DNA of 34,899 nucleotides from an uncultured Lachnospiraceae bacterium (GCA_944381505.1 CALWLK010000079.1:1-34899); one strand, 5' to 3'. Positions 16,937 through 25,430 are shown, counted from the first letter of the stretch. Program-made: numbers and translations. Notes: generated from the sequence alone by a model not told the origin.

Positions 16937-17750
16937 AACTTAAGAAAGAACTTATAAATCTTCAAAATTACCGGTAATGACTATAAGTTATTAATTTCAA
17001 AAGCGCAGAATATTAAATGTTAAAATGCGAAACAATCGTAATACAACAGGAAATATTCACAACGGCAGTAGGATTAGTAATTTCATAATCATGAAGAAAA
17101 TAGTAGATTAAATTTTAATATTTAATATCTATTGAACCATGAAGTATTTATAAGAAATCTCTCTTAAGAATAAATACAGGTTTCATCGGAGGCCGATTAA
17201 TTACCGAAAAGTGCATTAGCGAACAGCAGGCATCAGTAACTGCCGAGGAGGAAGGTGATTATGTATGGTAATTAGTCTGAAAGAACCTAAGAATTAATTT
17301 TCAGGAGGACGGTCCAATGGACAAGTAGGAAATCTGATTATAAACCGAAGTAAGGTTTAAAATCAAAAATTAATATCATTTCCACATAGAAATTAACGAG
17401 GTAAGGGTTAATTCGGAAGATGAAATTAATTTTCAAAGCCAAGTCCTTTAGGATGGAGATCAACTCAATAGATATATAATTTCCAACGCCGACAGGAGCA
17501 TCGTTTAGAGAAGTATCAATTGGGTGAAAGACGGTTGGTGTTTCTGAAAAAATAAACAGATCGAGCGGGCGTGACTTATAAGATTAAGTAAAAGAAAATA
17601 ATATCAGGATTTGAGTGATCAAAGTAAAACTGAATACAGCCGATGAAAACAAAACTGAAAGAAAAGAGGTAAAGTCCATTGGCAGAATGTAATCTGTAGA
17701 GGTTATCGTAATCAGAATGAATGATACGATAACCTCTACTACTTTGTTCT
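16937..17750 (+). ncRNA. Large (about 0.8 kb) structured non-coding RNA, class not identified
   Basis: No credible protein gene is found here on either strand, yet the plus strand is purine-rich and full of paired elements. Local hairpins are AATGAC/GTTATT (16975-16991), GTATTTAT/ATAAATAC (17144-17151 with 17170-17177), ATCGG-AGG-CCGAT (17185-17197), GTCC-AAT-GGAC (17312-17322), an 11-bp stem with one mismatch (17336-17346 with 17354-17364) and AATTAAC/GTTAATT (17391-17413). Longer pairings are TAATTACC (17198-17205) with GGTAATTA (17267-17274), CCAAC with GTTGG (17483-17538) and possibly AATCTT near the 5' end with AAGATT near 17580. AATTAATTTTCA is repeated at 17292 and 17424. The unit has its own promoter and a strong terminal hairpin. 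Size and style recall ornate large RNAs such as ROOL or GOLLD, but I cannot assign it. Confidence 0.7.
17696..17750 (+). terminator. 15-bp perfect hairpin ending the non-coding RNA, overlapping the tcdA stop
   Basis: GTAGAGGTTATCGTA (17696-17710) and TACGATAACCTCTAC (17725-17739) pair perfectly around a 14-nt loop. On the plus strand UACUUUGUUCU follows, which is moderately U-rich. The right arm reaches the last base of the convergent tcdA gene, so it may serve both transcripts. The minus-strand side lacks a U tract. Confidence 0.75.
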
Positions 17751-18455
17751 CAGGCTATTGATTACGTGCCCCGCGATCATAAGTCCTGCCGCAGATGGCA
17801 CAAAGGATAGGGAGCCGGGAGTCCTGGAGCCTGTCTTTTGAGGCTGTTCTTTGGAATAGAGCACAGTGAGCTTCTCTATTCCCCTTTCCTTTAATCCTCT
17901 TCGCATGACTCTGCATAGGGGGCATACGGAGGTCTTTTTTATATCACAGATCTCAAACATAAAGGGATCAAGCTTGTTCCCCGTCCCCATTGAAGATATA
18001 AGAGGAATAGCTCGCTTTTCGCAGTATTCGGCCAATGCGATCTTTGCGCTGACCGTGTCTATGGCGTCAACTATGTAATCAGGCCTTGAAGCTCCCCCGA
18101 GGAAGGGCCATGATCCGATATCCTTCATAAGTGAGGGGAGATTTTCGGGAAGGACAAAGGTATCATAGGTTTTTATTTCCGCCTCCGGGTTTATGTCATG
18201 TATCCTTTCCGAAGCCACATCTGTCTTTTTCATACCTACAGTTGAATGAAGGGCGTAGAGCTGCCTGTTTATGTTGCTCTCCTCTACCGTATCGGAGTCT
18301 ATGAGGCTGAGCCTTTTTATGCCGAAGCGGGCAAGAGCCTCGCACACATAGGAGCCGACTCCTCCAAGGCCGAACACAGCCACGTGGCTGTCCCTTATCC
18401 TCTCAAAGTTCTCCTCTCCCAAAAGCAGTATCGTTCTTGAAAACTCATTTCCCAT
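17739..18455 (-). CDS. tcdA: tRNA threonylcarbamoyladenosine dehydratase (CsdL/TcdA, ThiF/MoeB/E1-like)
   Basis: 238-residue E1-like enzyme that cyclises t6A37 of tRNA to ct6A using ATP. The N-terminus has RTILLLGEENFERIRDS and the nucleotide-binding VFGLGGVGSYVCEALARFGI, then LIDSDTVEESNINRQLYA with the adenylation Arg/Asp residues. YIVDAIDTVSAKIALAEYC and SSMGTGNKLDPFMFEICDI follow, the latter typical of TcdA rather than MoeB or ThiF. A CPLC pair lies near residue 185. It is slightly shorter than the Escherichia coli protein but complete. It starts at the ATG ending at 18455 with GGGAG upstream, and is divergent from nadE. Confidence 0.92.
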   Translation of the reverse strand: MGNEFSRTILLLGEENFERIRDSHVAVFGLGGVGSYVCEALARFGIKRLSLIDSDTVEESNINRQLYALHSTVGMKKTDVASERIHDINPEAEIKTYDTFVLPENLPSLMKDIGSWPFLGGASRPDYIVDAIDTVSAKIALAEYCEKRAIPLISSMGTGNKLDPFMFEICDIKKTSVCPLCRVMRRGLKERGIEKLTVLYSKEQPQKTGSRTPGSLSFVPSAAGLMIAGHVINSLRTK

Positions 18456-18556
18456 ATTCTTCAGCTCCCATCGCAGATATAAATAAAATTAACATATTGT
18501 TTATCTGCATGTAATAAATCCTTCATCACATGAATATAGCATAAAGACAGTCGATA

Positions 18557-18565
18557 TGATATAAT
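18557..18565 (+). promoter_or_regulatory. Extended -10 promoter of nadE
   Basis: TGATATAAT (18557-18565) is a perfect extended -10 element, 31 bp before the ATG. No good -35 hexamer is visible, which is usual for this type. Confidence 0.6.
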
Positions 18566-18595
18566 GAATTCAAATTTTCCAAAAACGGAGGAAGC

Positions 18596-20542
18596 ATGAA
18601 GGACGGCTTTATAAGGACTGCCGCGGCGAGCCCGAGGCTCAGGGTGGCGGATCCGGAATTTAACTCTGATGAGATGATCAGGCTTTGTCATGAGGCGGAT
18701 AAGAAGGGCGTAAAGCTCATGGTTTTCCCGGAGCTTTCCATAACCGGGTATACCTGCGGAGACCTGTTTTTTCAGGATAGCCTTTTGAGAGGGGCCGAGA
18801 AGGCCCTTAAAAGGATTGCGGAAGCGACGCGGGACATGGATATGCTCATATTCGCCGGCTTTCCGTTTTATGAAAACGGGAAGCTCTATAATACGGCGGC
18901 GGCCATAAAGGGAGGAGAGCTCCTTGCCCTCATTCCCAAGCTCAATATCCCTCAGTATGTGGAATTCTATGAGGGGAGATATTTTAAGCGCGGAATTGTT
19001 CGCCCTCGAAAGGTCAGCCTTTCATCCTTCGGAGATAAGGCGGTGCTTTTCGGAACCGACGTGATCTTCAGGAGTAAAGATCCGAGAGAGTTTTCCGTGG
19101 CGGCGGAGATATGCGAGGATGTGTGGGTGCCCTTTTCACCCTCCAACAGACATGCGGCGGCGGGAGCCACGGTGATAGCAAACCTCTCAGCCTCAGATGA
19201 GACTGCGGGAAAGGCAGATTTCAGGAGAGAGCTCATAGCCTCCCAGTCCTCAAGGCTCCTCTGTTCATATATCTACGCCTGTGCGGGTCCGGGAGAATCC
19301 ACAACGGATCTGGTATTCGGGGCCCATCGCATCATAGCCGAAGACGGAGCGGTACTCGGAGAGTCGAAGCTCTACGATGAGGGGCTTACCTTTGCGGACG
19401 TGGACGTAAAGAAGCTGTCCTTTGAGAGGATGAAGAAGAACACCTTTCCCTCCCTCTCGGAGGACGAGGAGAATGCCCTTGCGGAAGGCTACAGCTTCAT
19501 AGATATCGAGTTTGAGAATACGGAGTATGGAGAGCTTTTGAGATATGTGGATCCCTACCCCTTTATACCCTCGGAGGATTCGAGGAGGACAGAGAGATGC
19601 AGGGAGATACTGGATACACAGTCCTATGGCCTTAAAAAGAGACTTTCCCATACTGCCTCGGATAAGGCTGTCATAGGCATAAGCGGGGGATTGGATTCCA
19701 CCCTCGCCCTGATAGTGACAAAGAGGGCCTTTGAGCTCATGGGAAAGCCCGAAAAGGACATTGTATGCGTCACCATGCCTGCCTTCGGCACCACCGGAAG
19801 GACAAAAAATAATGCCTGCGAGCTGGTGAGGCTTATGGGGGCGGAGCTCAGAGAGATAAATATAGAGGAGGCGGTGGACCTTCATTTCAGGGATATAGGA
19901 CATGACCCCGAGAACAGGAACGCAGCCTACGAGAATTCTCAGGCCAGAGAGAGGACACAGATACTCATGGATATTGCAAATGACGAGAATGCTCTCGTCA
20001 TAGGCACCGGAGATCTGTCGGAGCTTGCCCTCGGCTGGTGCACCTACAATGGGGACCATATCTCCATGTACGGGGTAAATGCCGATGTCCCCAAGACTCT
20101 TGTGAGATACTTGGTGAGATATTATGCTGATTTCGAGGCCGGGGAGGAGCTTAAGGGGATACTTTATGATGTGCTGGATACTCCGGTCTCCCCGGAGCTC
20201 TTGCCTCCTGAGGAGGAGGGAGATATAGCTCAGAAGACCGAGGATCTGGTGGGGCCCTATGAGCTACATGATTTCTTCATATTTAATTCCCTCAGATACG
20301 GCTATTCACCTGAAAAGGTTTTGAGACTGGCGCTCATAGCTTTTTGCGAGCGGTATGACAGGGATACGATACTTAAATGGCTCAAGGTCTTTTACAGAAG
20401 ATTCTTCTCCCAGCAGTTTAAGAGGAGCTGTATGCCTGACGGTCCCAAGGTGGGTTCCGTGGACTTGAGCCCCAGAGGGGGGCTGAGGATGCCCTCGGAT
20501 GCGGTGAGCAAGGCATGGCTTTCCGGGCTTGAGGAGTTGTAG
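18596..20542 (+). CDS. nadE: Glutamine-dependent NAD(+) synthase
   Basis: 648 residues, the length of two-domain NadE enzymes. It amidates nicotinate adenine dinucleotide to NAD with glutamine and ATP. The N-terminal nitrilase-fold glutaminase (to about residue 290) shows the Glu-Lys-Cys triad contexts: VFPELSITGYTCGD, IPKLNIPQYVEFYEGRYF and AEICEDVWVPF. The synthetase part has the PP-loop GISGGLDSTLALIVTKRA, then GTGDLSELALGWCTYNGDH and YGVNADVPKTLVRYL. The C-terminal region CMPDGPKVGSVDLSPRG is also family-typical. The ATG at 18596 follows ACGGAGGAAGC. A methyltransferase gene starts 1 bp after its stop codon. Confidence 0.97.
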   Translation: MKDGFIRTAAASPRLRVADPEFNSDEMIRLCHEADKKGVKLMVFPELSITGYTCGDLFFQDSLLRGAEKALKRIAEATRDMDMLIFAGFPFYENGKLYNTAAAIKGGELLALIPKLNIPQYVEFYEGRYFKRGIVRPRKVSLSSFGDKAVLFGTDVIFRSKDPREFSVAAEICEDVWVPFSPSNRHAAAGATVIANLSASDETAGKADFRRELIASQSSRLLCSYIYACAGPGESTTDLVFGAHRIIAEDGAVLGESKLYDEGLTFADVDVKKLSFERMKKNTFPSLSEDEENALAEGYSFIDIEFENTEYGELLRYVDPYPFIPSEDSRRTERCREILDTQSYGLKKRLSHTASDKAVIGISGGLDSTLALIVTKRAFELMGKPEKDIVCVTMPAFGTTGRTKNNACELVRLMGAELREINIEEAVDLHFRDIGHDPENRNAAYENSQARERTQILMDIANDENALVIGTGDLSELALGWCTYNGDHISMYGVNADVPKTLVRYLVRYYADFEAGEELKGILYDVLDTPVSPELLPPEEEGDIAQKTEDLVGPYELHDFFIFNSLRYGYSPEKVLRLALIAFCERYDRDTILKWLKVFYRRFFSQQFKRSCMPDGPKVGSVDLSPRGGLRMPSDAVSKAWLSGLEEL

Positions 20543-20543
20543 T

Positions 20544-21371
20544 ATGGCTGACGGGAGACAGAAAAAATTTGTAAAGGAGCTTTTGTCAAAGGCGAAGGTG
20601 AGACGGGAGCAGGGGCTTTACGTGGTGGACGGCCCCAAGATGTGTTCGGAGCTCTCCGGAAAGGATGTTTGGAAGATCTTCGTCACGGAGGACTTTTTCG
20701 GGTCGAATCAGGCCCATATGTGTGCGAGGCTCCTTGCGGACTGCGGATATGAGACTGTTTCCGCCTCGGATATGAGGCAGATGTCGGATACCGTAACGCC
20801 CCAAGGAATATTGGTGATAGCAAAGCAGAGACGGACAAAGGGCCTTTCAGGGATGCTTGACCGGATTGAGAATAAAGAGGCTCCGCTGCTGGTCCTTTTG
20901 GAGAGCCTTCAGGATCCCGGAAATCTCGGCACTGTTCTCAGGGCCTGCGAGGCTGCGGGGGCCGACGGCATCATAATGAGCAGAGACTGCGTTGACATAT
21001 ATTCTCCGAAGGTGGTTAGGAGCACCATGGGAGCAGTACTCAGAGTTCCCTTTATAGTGGTGGAGGATGTAAAAAAGGCCATGGAGAGGCTTAGGGACGA
21101 GACTTTCCTCAATGAGCTTTCCGTGGGAAGGATAGGTTTTTATGCGGCCTGCTTGGATGGAGATATGTCATACACGGACTGCTCCTACAAAGCGGGAAGC
21201 TGCTTTATGATAGGAAATGAGGCCCATGGCCTTTCGAGGGAGCTTATCGACGCCGCGGATGCGAGGATAAAGATCCCAATGCACGGAAGCGTCGAGTCCT
21301 TAAATGCTGCAATGGCGGCCACGATACTTGTGTTTGAGGCGGACAGACAGAGACGGACGGCGGGAAATTGA
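20544..21371 (+). CDS. TrmH-family (SpoU) rRNA/tRNA 2'-O-methyltransferase
   Basis: 275-residue SPOUT enzyme using S-adenosylmethionine. The N-terminal substrate-binding part contains KKFVKELLSKAKVRREQGLY and VDGPKMCSE. The knotted SpoU domain has the three motifs LLVLLESLQDPGNLGTVLRA, ADGIIMSRDCVDIYSPKVVR and CFMIGNEAHGLSRELIDAAD, ending in IPMHGSVESLNAAMAATIL. An upstream GTG at 20529 would overlap nadE; ATG 20544 with GAGGAG at 20531-20536 is the better start. Related proteins methylate 23S rRNA (RlmB, AviRb or RlmR-type); the exact target cannot be told. It is translationally linked to nadE. Confidence 0.92.
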   Translation: MADGRQKKFVKELLSKAKVRREQGLYVVDGPKMCSELSGKDVWKIFVTEDFFGSNQAHMCARLLADCGYETVSASDMRQMSDTVTPQGILVIAKQRRTKGLSGMLDRIENKEAPLLVLLESLQDPGNLGTVLRACEAAGADGIIMSRDCVDIYSPKVVRSTMGAVLRVPFIVVEDVKKAMERLRDETFLNELSVGRIGFYAACLDGDMSYTDCSYKAGSCFMIGNEAHGLSRELIDAADARIKIPMHGSVESLNAAMAATILVFEADRQRRTAGN

Positions 21372-21389
21372 TTTTAAGAGGAGACGGAT

Positions 21390-21851
21390 ATGGATTCTGA
21401 TATTATGTTTTGGCTCGGAGCGGCTGTGGTGGCGGCGGTCATCGAGGGCATCACAGCCTCGATGGTGTCACTGTGGTTTGCGGCGGGAGCTGTGGCGGCC
21501 ATGACAGCAGGGATATTTACGGATTCATTTGTTTTGCAGATATGTGTCTTTATAGCTGTGAGCGCTGCGGGGCTCCTCCTTTTCAGGGAGAGGTTCATAA
21601 AGCGCACGAAGGATCCTGTGGCCACCAATGCTGACAGAGTCATAGGCAAGGAAGCGGGAGTCGTGGAGAGGATAGACAACAGGGCGGAGACAGGTACGGT
21701 GAAGGTGGACGGTATGTTATGGACCGCGAGAGCCGACAGAGATGACTCTGTATTTGAGGAGGGGAGCTTTGTCACCGTATCGGAGATAAGAGGCTCGAAG
21801 CTTATAGTAAAAGAACTGTCAAAAAGACCGGATGAAAAATCCGGATCATGA
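21390..21851 (+). CDS. NfeD-family membrane protein
   Basis: 153-residue short NfeD protein. The N-terminal part (residues 5-75) has two to three membrane segments (IMFWLGAAVVAAVIEGITAS, SLWFAAGAVAAMTAG, LQICVFIAVSAAGLLLF). A C-terminal OB-fold domain follows (IGKEAGVVERIDNRAETGTV, GMLWTARADRDDSVFEEGSF, VTVSEIRGSKLIVKEL). Its stop codon overlaps the ATGA upstream of the SPFH gene. NfeD and SPFH proteins form a conserved pair that organises membrane microdomains. The ribosome site is AAGAGGAGACGG. Confidence 0.9.
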   Translation: MDSDIMFWLGAAVVAAVIEGITASMVSLWFAAGAVAAMTAGIFTDSFVLQICVFIAVSAAGLLLFRERFIKRTKDPVATNADRVIGKEAGVVERIDNRAETGTVKVDGMLWTARADRDDSVFEEGSFVTVSEIRGSKLIVKELSKRPDEKSGS

Positions 21852-21871
21852 TAAGCGAAGGAGGAAGAGTT

Positions 21872-22804
21872 ATGCCTTTCATTATTTTGATAATTGTGAT
21901 ACTTATATTTTTGTCCTTCAGGATAAAGATAGTCCCTCAGGCAAATGCCTACGTGGTGGAAAGGCTTGGGACCTATCTTGACACATGGAGCACGGGAGTG
22001 CACTTTTTGGTCCCCTTTACCGACAGGATAGCAAAGCGCATGACCTTGAAGGAGCAGGTGGCGGATTTCCCTCCCCAGCCCGTGATAACCAAGGATAACG
22101 TGACCATGCGCATAGACTCGGTGGTATTCTTCTTTATCACCGACCCGAAGCTCTATGCCTACGGCATAGTAAATCCAATGGCGGCCATAGAGAATCTTAC
22201 GGCAACTACCTTAAGAAACATAATAGGAGATCTTGATCTGGATCAGACCCTCACTTCAAGAGAGATAATCAATTCCAAGATGAGAGAGGTCCTTGATAAC
22301 GCCACAGACCCTTGGGGGATAAAGGTGACGAGAGTCGAGTTAAAGAATATAATCCCTCCTGAGGCGATACAGGAAGCCATGGAAAAACAGATGAAGGCTG
22401 AGAGAGAGCGAAGAGAGAGCATACTTCGGGCCGAGGGCGAGAAGAAATCCACAATACTGGTGGCCGAGGGAAAGAAGGCGGCGGCAATACTTGACGCCGA
22501 GGCGGACAAGCAGACTGCCATACTCCATGCCGAGGCGGAGAAGCAGAGGCAGATAGAGGAGGCCGAGGGACGCGCTCAGGCAATCAGGCTTGTGCAGGAG
22601 GCAAACGCCGAGGGAATAAGGATGATAAGGGAGGCAGGAGCCGATGAGGCAGTTATAAAGCTGAAGAGCCTTGAGGCTTTCAGCGCGGCGGCCGACGGAA
22701 AAGCCACAAAGATAATCATTCCCAGCGAGATACAGGGCATGGCGGGCCTTGTGGAGTCCCTTGCCGAGGTGGCGGCAGTCTCAAAAAAGGACGCGGAAAA
22801 ATAA
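21872..22804 (+). CDS. SPFH/Band-7 (stomatin/QmcA-like) membrane-microdomain protein
   Basis: 310-residue protein anchored by one N-terminal membrane helix (PFIILIIVILIFLSF). The Band-7 domain follows with IVPQANAYVVERLGTYLDTW, GVHFLVPFTDRIAKRMTLKE, the VTMRIDSVVFFFITDPKLYA block and LDLDQTLTSREIINSKMREV. An Ala/Glu/Lys-rich heptad-like coiled coil (about residues 165-255) and a short C-terminal tail complete it. An ATG at 21848 overlaps the nfeD stop, but ATG 21872 sits at the right distance from GAAGGAGGAAG and starts directly at the membrane helix, so it is preferred. It is paired with NfeD. Confidence 0.92.
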   Translation: MPFIILIIVILIFLSFRIKIVPQANAYVVERLGTYLDTWSTGVHFLVPFTDRIAKRMTLKEQVADFPPQPVITKDNVTMRIDSVVFFFITDPKLYAYGIVNPMAAIENLTATTLRNIIGDLDLDQTLTSREIINSKMREVLDNATDPWGIKVTRVELKNIIPPEAIQEAMEKQMKAERERRESILRAEGEKKSTILVAEGKKAAAILDAEADKQTAILHAEAEKQRQIEEAEGRAQAIRLVQEANAEGIRMIREAGADEAVIKLKSLEAFSAAADGKATKIIIPSEIQGMAGLVESLAEVAAVSKKDAEK

Positions 22805-22827
22805 ATATGTAAAAATTTCAAAAAGTG

Positions 22828-22836
22828 TGGTATGAT
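22828..22836 (+). promoter_or_regulatory. Candidate extended -10 promoter before the 22900 gene and rpoD
   Basis: TGGTATGAT (22828-22836) matches TGnTATAAT with one mismatch. It lies 64 bp before the small membrane-protein gene. The -35 region is poor. Confidence 0.45.
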
Positions 22837-22899
22837 TTTATAGTTTATTAAAATCGGGAAGAGAAGTCGGGAGAGCTTAAAGGATAAGAGGTAATTGGG

Positions 22900-23190
22900 A
22901 TGAGCAGATATTCACCGGGCAAATACGGTACCGTTCTGGATATGATTCATATTTTGATAGGAATACTGATTATCGTTTTGGCTGTCATAGCCTTCGTGGA
23001 TCCCGAGAAAAACAAAATGCTTTTCCCTGTGATATTCTTTTTGGGAGCGGCTCTGAACCTTGTGACGGGCAGAATGTACTTAAAGATGTATCCCAGGCAG
23101 AAAAACAAGAGAAAAGCGGCCATAGGCTATATCATAGCGGGCGCCTTGATAATGGTCCTGTGCGTCGTGAGCGCCGTCAGCCTTCTCTGA
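22900..23190 (+). CDS. Small three-helix membrane protein, unknown function
   Basis: 96 residues with three clear hydrophobic segments: MIHILIGILIIVLAVIAFV, a middle MLFPVIFFLGAALNLVTG and a C-terminal IIAGALIMVLCVVSAVSLL. Between the second and third lies a strongly basic loop, KMYPRQKNKRKAA, so this loop is probably cytoplasmic. I do not recognise a named family. The ribosome site is GATAAGAGGTAATTGGG. It directly precedes rpoD (24-bp gap), in the position where many Firmicutes carry dnaG. It probably shares a transcript with rpoD. Confidence 0.75.
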   Translation: MSRYSPGKYGTVLDMIHILIGILIIVLAVIAFVDPEKNKMLFPVIFFLGAALNLVTGRMYLKMYPRQKNKRKAAIGYIIAGALIMVLCVVSAVSLL

Positions 23191-23214
23191 TCGGCGGAAA
23201 GGAAAGGAAATACT

Positions 23215-24387
23215 TTGGATAAAGAAAAATCATTTTTGGAAAAAATTGAAAAATTGGCACAGAAGGCTAAGGATTCCAAAAACGTCATCAATGTCTCCGA
23301 GATAAACGACGCCTTTAAGGGCGAGCCTCTGTCTGCGGATCAGATGGAGAGTATTTACTCCTACATGGAGGACAAGGGGATAGAGGTCTCCGACGAACTT
23401 CCCGAGGCGGAGGAGCCCACGGAGAAGGAGCTTATAAGCTCTGATTCGTCAGCAGATTCCCTGCTCCTTGACGATTTTGATGATGATTTTTCAGATGATT
23501 TCCTCAAGGAAGGGGAAGAGGATATAGATCTCGATGCGGTGGATCTTCTGGAGGGAGTCGGAACGGACGACCCTGTTCGCATGTACCTTAAGGAGATCGG
23601 CACGGTGCCGCTTCTCACCGCGGATGAGGAGTTGGAGCTTGCAAAGAGGCATGCTCAAGGGGATGAGGCGGCAAAGGAGAGGCTTATCGAGGCAAACCTG
23701 AGGCTTGTTGTCAGCATAGCAAAGAGATACACGGGAAGAGGAATGAGCTTCCTTGATTTGGTCCAAGAAGGAAATCTGGGCCTTATAAAGGGCGTGGAGA
23801 AATTCGACTATACAAAGGGCTACAAGCTCTCTACCTATGCCACTTGGTGGATAAGACAGTCCGTGACCAGGGCCCTCGCGGATCAGGCGAGGACCATAAG
23901 AGTCCCTGTACACATGGTCGAGACCATCAACAAGATGAGCAAGATGCAGAGAAAGCTCACCCTGGAGCTCGGATATGAGCCCTCCATTCAGGAGCTTGCG
24001 CAGGCTCTCGACATGTCTGAGGAGAAGGTCATGGAGATAATGCAGATAGCAAGAGAGCCGGCATCTCTTGAGACCCCTATAGGCGAGGAAGACGACTCCA
24101 ATCTGGGGGACTTCGTGGCGGACAGCAACGTGGTTACCCCTGAGGCTAACGTGGAGTCTGTGATGCTCAGAGAGCACATAGACACGCTTCTCGGAGACCT
24201 TAAGGAGAGGGAGAGACAGGTTATAGTATTAAGGTTCGGCCTTGAGGACGGACACCCGAGGACTCTCGAGGAGGTCGGAAAGGAATTCAACGTCACCAGA
24301 GAGCGAATAAGGCAGATAGAGGCCAAGGCCTTGAGAAAGCTCAGGAACCCGGTGCGCTCAAAGAGGATAAGGGACTTTTTGTCATAA
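23215..24387 (+). CDS. rpoD: RNA polymerase primary sigma factor RpoD (sigma-A)
   Basis: 390 residues, the size of Firmicute sigma-A. Region 1.1-like N-terminus and an acidic stretch (residues 65-105) lead to region 1.2 ([20 protein letters not shown]). Region 2 follows with [20 protein letters not shown] and [20 protein letters not shown], which recognises the -10 box. Region 3 is [15 protein letters not shown], and region 4 is [20 protein letters not shown] plus [13 protein letters not shown], which recognises the -35 box. The start codon is TTG at 23215, after GGAAAGGAAA. The consensus TTGACA/TATAAT promoters in the window fit this factor. queH follows after 9 bp. Confidence 0.97.
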   Translation: MDKEKSFLEKIEKLAQKAKDSKNVINVSEINDAFKGEPLSADQMESIYSYMEDKGIEVSDELPEAEEPTEKELISSDSSADSLLLDDFDDDFSDDFLKEGEEDIDLDAVDLLEGVGTDDPVRMYLKEIGTVPLLTADEELELAKRHAQGDEAAKERLIEANLRLVVSIAKRYTGRGMSFLDLVQEGNLGLIKGVEKFDYTKGYKLSTYATWWIRQSVTRALADQARTIRVPVHMVETINKMSKMQRKLTLELGYEPSIQELAQALDMSEEKVMEIMQIAREPASLETPIGEEDDSNLGDFVADSNVVTPEANVESVMLREHIDTLLGDLKERERQVIVLRFGLEDGHPRTLEEVGKEFNVTRERIRQIEAKALRKLRNPVRSKRIRDFLS

Positions 24388-24396
24388 TATCATAAG

Positions 24397-25032
24397 ATGA
24401 ATCGCAGGAATTATCAGAGGGAGCTTGAAAGCATAATAGAAGCTATACCGGCGGGGCAAAGGCCCCGCCTTCTTCTGCATAGCTGCTGCGCACCCTGCAG
24501 CTCATACGTCCTTGAATATCTTGAGAGATACTTTGACATTACACTGTTTTACTATAATCCCAACATATATCCTGTCGAGGAATATATGAAGCGCGCCGAG
24601 GAACTTTCCCGTCTTTTGTCCGATATGGGGCTTTCCGGGAAAGTGGGACTTATGGTGTGCGATTATGACTGTAATGAGTTTTTTGAGACGGTAAAGGGCC
24701 TTGAGAGAGAGCCTGAGGGGGGCGCGAGATGTATGCGCTGCTACGAGCTGAGGCTCAGGCGCACCGCCGAATATATGCTCTCAAAAAAAGGCACGGGGGA
24801 GGAGTATGATTATTTTACAACCACCCTCAGCATAAGCCCGATGAAAAACGCCGAGGCATTAAACCGGATAGGCGAGTCTATAGCCGGGGAATACGAGCTT
24901 AAGTACCTTCCCGGAGATTTCAAAAAGAAGGACGGCTACAAGAGGTCCATAGAGCTCTCAAGGGAATACGGGCTTTACAGACAGAATTACTGCGGTTGTG
25001 TATTTTCTGAAACTACAGCGCCAAAAAGTTGA
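24397..25032 (+). CDS. queH: Epoxyqueuosine reductase QueH
   Basis: 211-residue DUF208 protein that reduces epoxyqueuosine to queuosine in the tRNA wobble base, replacing QueG. The expected Cys sets are present: LLHSCCAPCSSYVLEYL near residue 30, CMRCYELRL near 105 and QNYCGCVFS near the C-terminus. These bind an iron-sulfur cluster and a second metal site. The NPNIYPVEEYMKR motif is also typical. It begins 9 bp after rpoD and is probably co-transcribed. Its stop codon overlaps the -35 box of the next promoter. Confidence 0.93.
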   Translation: MNRRNYQRELESIIEAIPAGQRPRLLLHSCCAPCSSYVLEYLERYFDITLFYYNPNIYPVEEYMKRAEELSRLLSDMGLSGKVGLMVCDYDCNEFFETVKGLEREPEGGARCMRCYELRLRRTAEYMLSKKGTGEEYDYFTTTLSISPMKNAEALNRIGESIAGEYELKYLPGDFKKKDGYKRSIELSREYGLYRQNYCGCVFSETTAPKS

Positions 25033-25057
25033 CATAACCGGTCTCGGGTAGTATGCT
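25029..25057 (+). promoter_or_regulatory. Sigma-A promoter of the HPr gene
   Basis: TTGACA (25029-25034), 17-bp spacer, TATGCT (25052-25057). The -35 box overlaps the queH stop codon. The leader is about 55 nt. Confidence 0.7.
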
Positions 25058-25118
25058 GTAATACAAAAATAAAACTGCTGTGATATGCGAATAATAATAA
25101 AGAACGGAGGCGGAGGAT

Positions 25119-25394
25119 ATGGTAAGCAGAGAAGTTACTTTGGTAAACCCTTCAGGACTTCACTTGAGGCCTGCGGGAATATTGTCCCAGACCGCTATGA
25201 AATATAAATCGGACATAATTATTGAGTGCGGCGACAGAAAGATAGTCGCAAAGAGCGTCTTAAACGTCATGGCCGCAGGAGTAAAGTGCGGAGCGAAGCT
25301 TAACGTAATTTGTGACGGCCCCGATGAGGAGGAGGCTCTGGAGGCTGTATGCGGAGTCATAAACTCAGGCCTCGGTGAGGACATCAGATCCTGA
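25119..25394 (+). CDS. ptsH: HPr-family phosphocarrier protein
   Basis: 91 residues, slightly longer than the usual 85-88. The active-site motif PSGLHLRPAG places His15 at the canonical position, where HPr takes phosphate from enzyme I. AKSVLNVMAAGVKCG carries Ser46, also at the canonical number, the target of HPr kinase in Firmicutes carbon repression. So this is probably the real PTS carrier or a close paralogue rather than Crh, which lacks His15. The ribosome site is ACGGAGGCGGAGG. No enzyme I gene is adjacent. Confidence 0.9.
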   Translation: MVSREVTLVNPSGLHLRPAGILSQTAMKYKSDIIIECGDRKIVAKSVLNVMAAGVKCGAKLNVICDGPDEEEALEAVCGVINSGLGEDIRS

Positions 25395-25430
25395 ATATAA
25401 GCTTTTGCTTATAAATAAAAAAATATTAAA

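Noticed and set aside
17660..17690. AGAGGTAAAGTCC resembling the RNase P RNA core motif
   Set aside because: It lies close to the 3' end of the transcript and the other RNase P helices are not in the required order. It is probably coincidence.
16937..17750. Group I/II intron or tmRNA as the explanation of the large non-coding region
   Set aside because: No intron boundary motifs, no split gene on either side, no tag-peptide frame or tRNA-like ends could be recognised by eye. Model searches would be needed to exclude them fully.
25396..25413. ATAAGC/GCTTAT hairpin after the HPr gene as its terminator
   Set aside because: It is followed by A-rich sequence on the plus strand, so it does not look like a plus-strand terminator.
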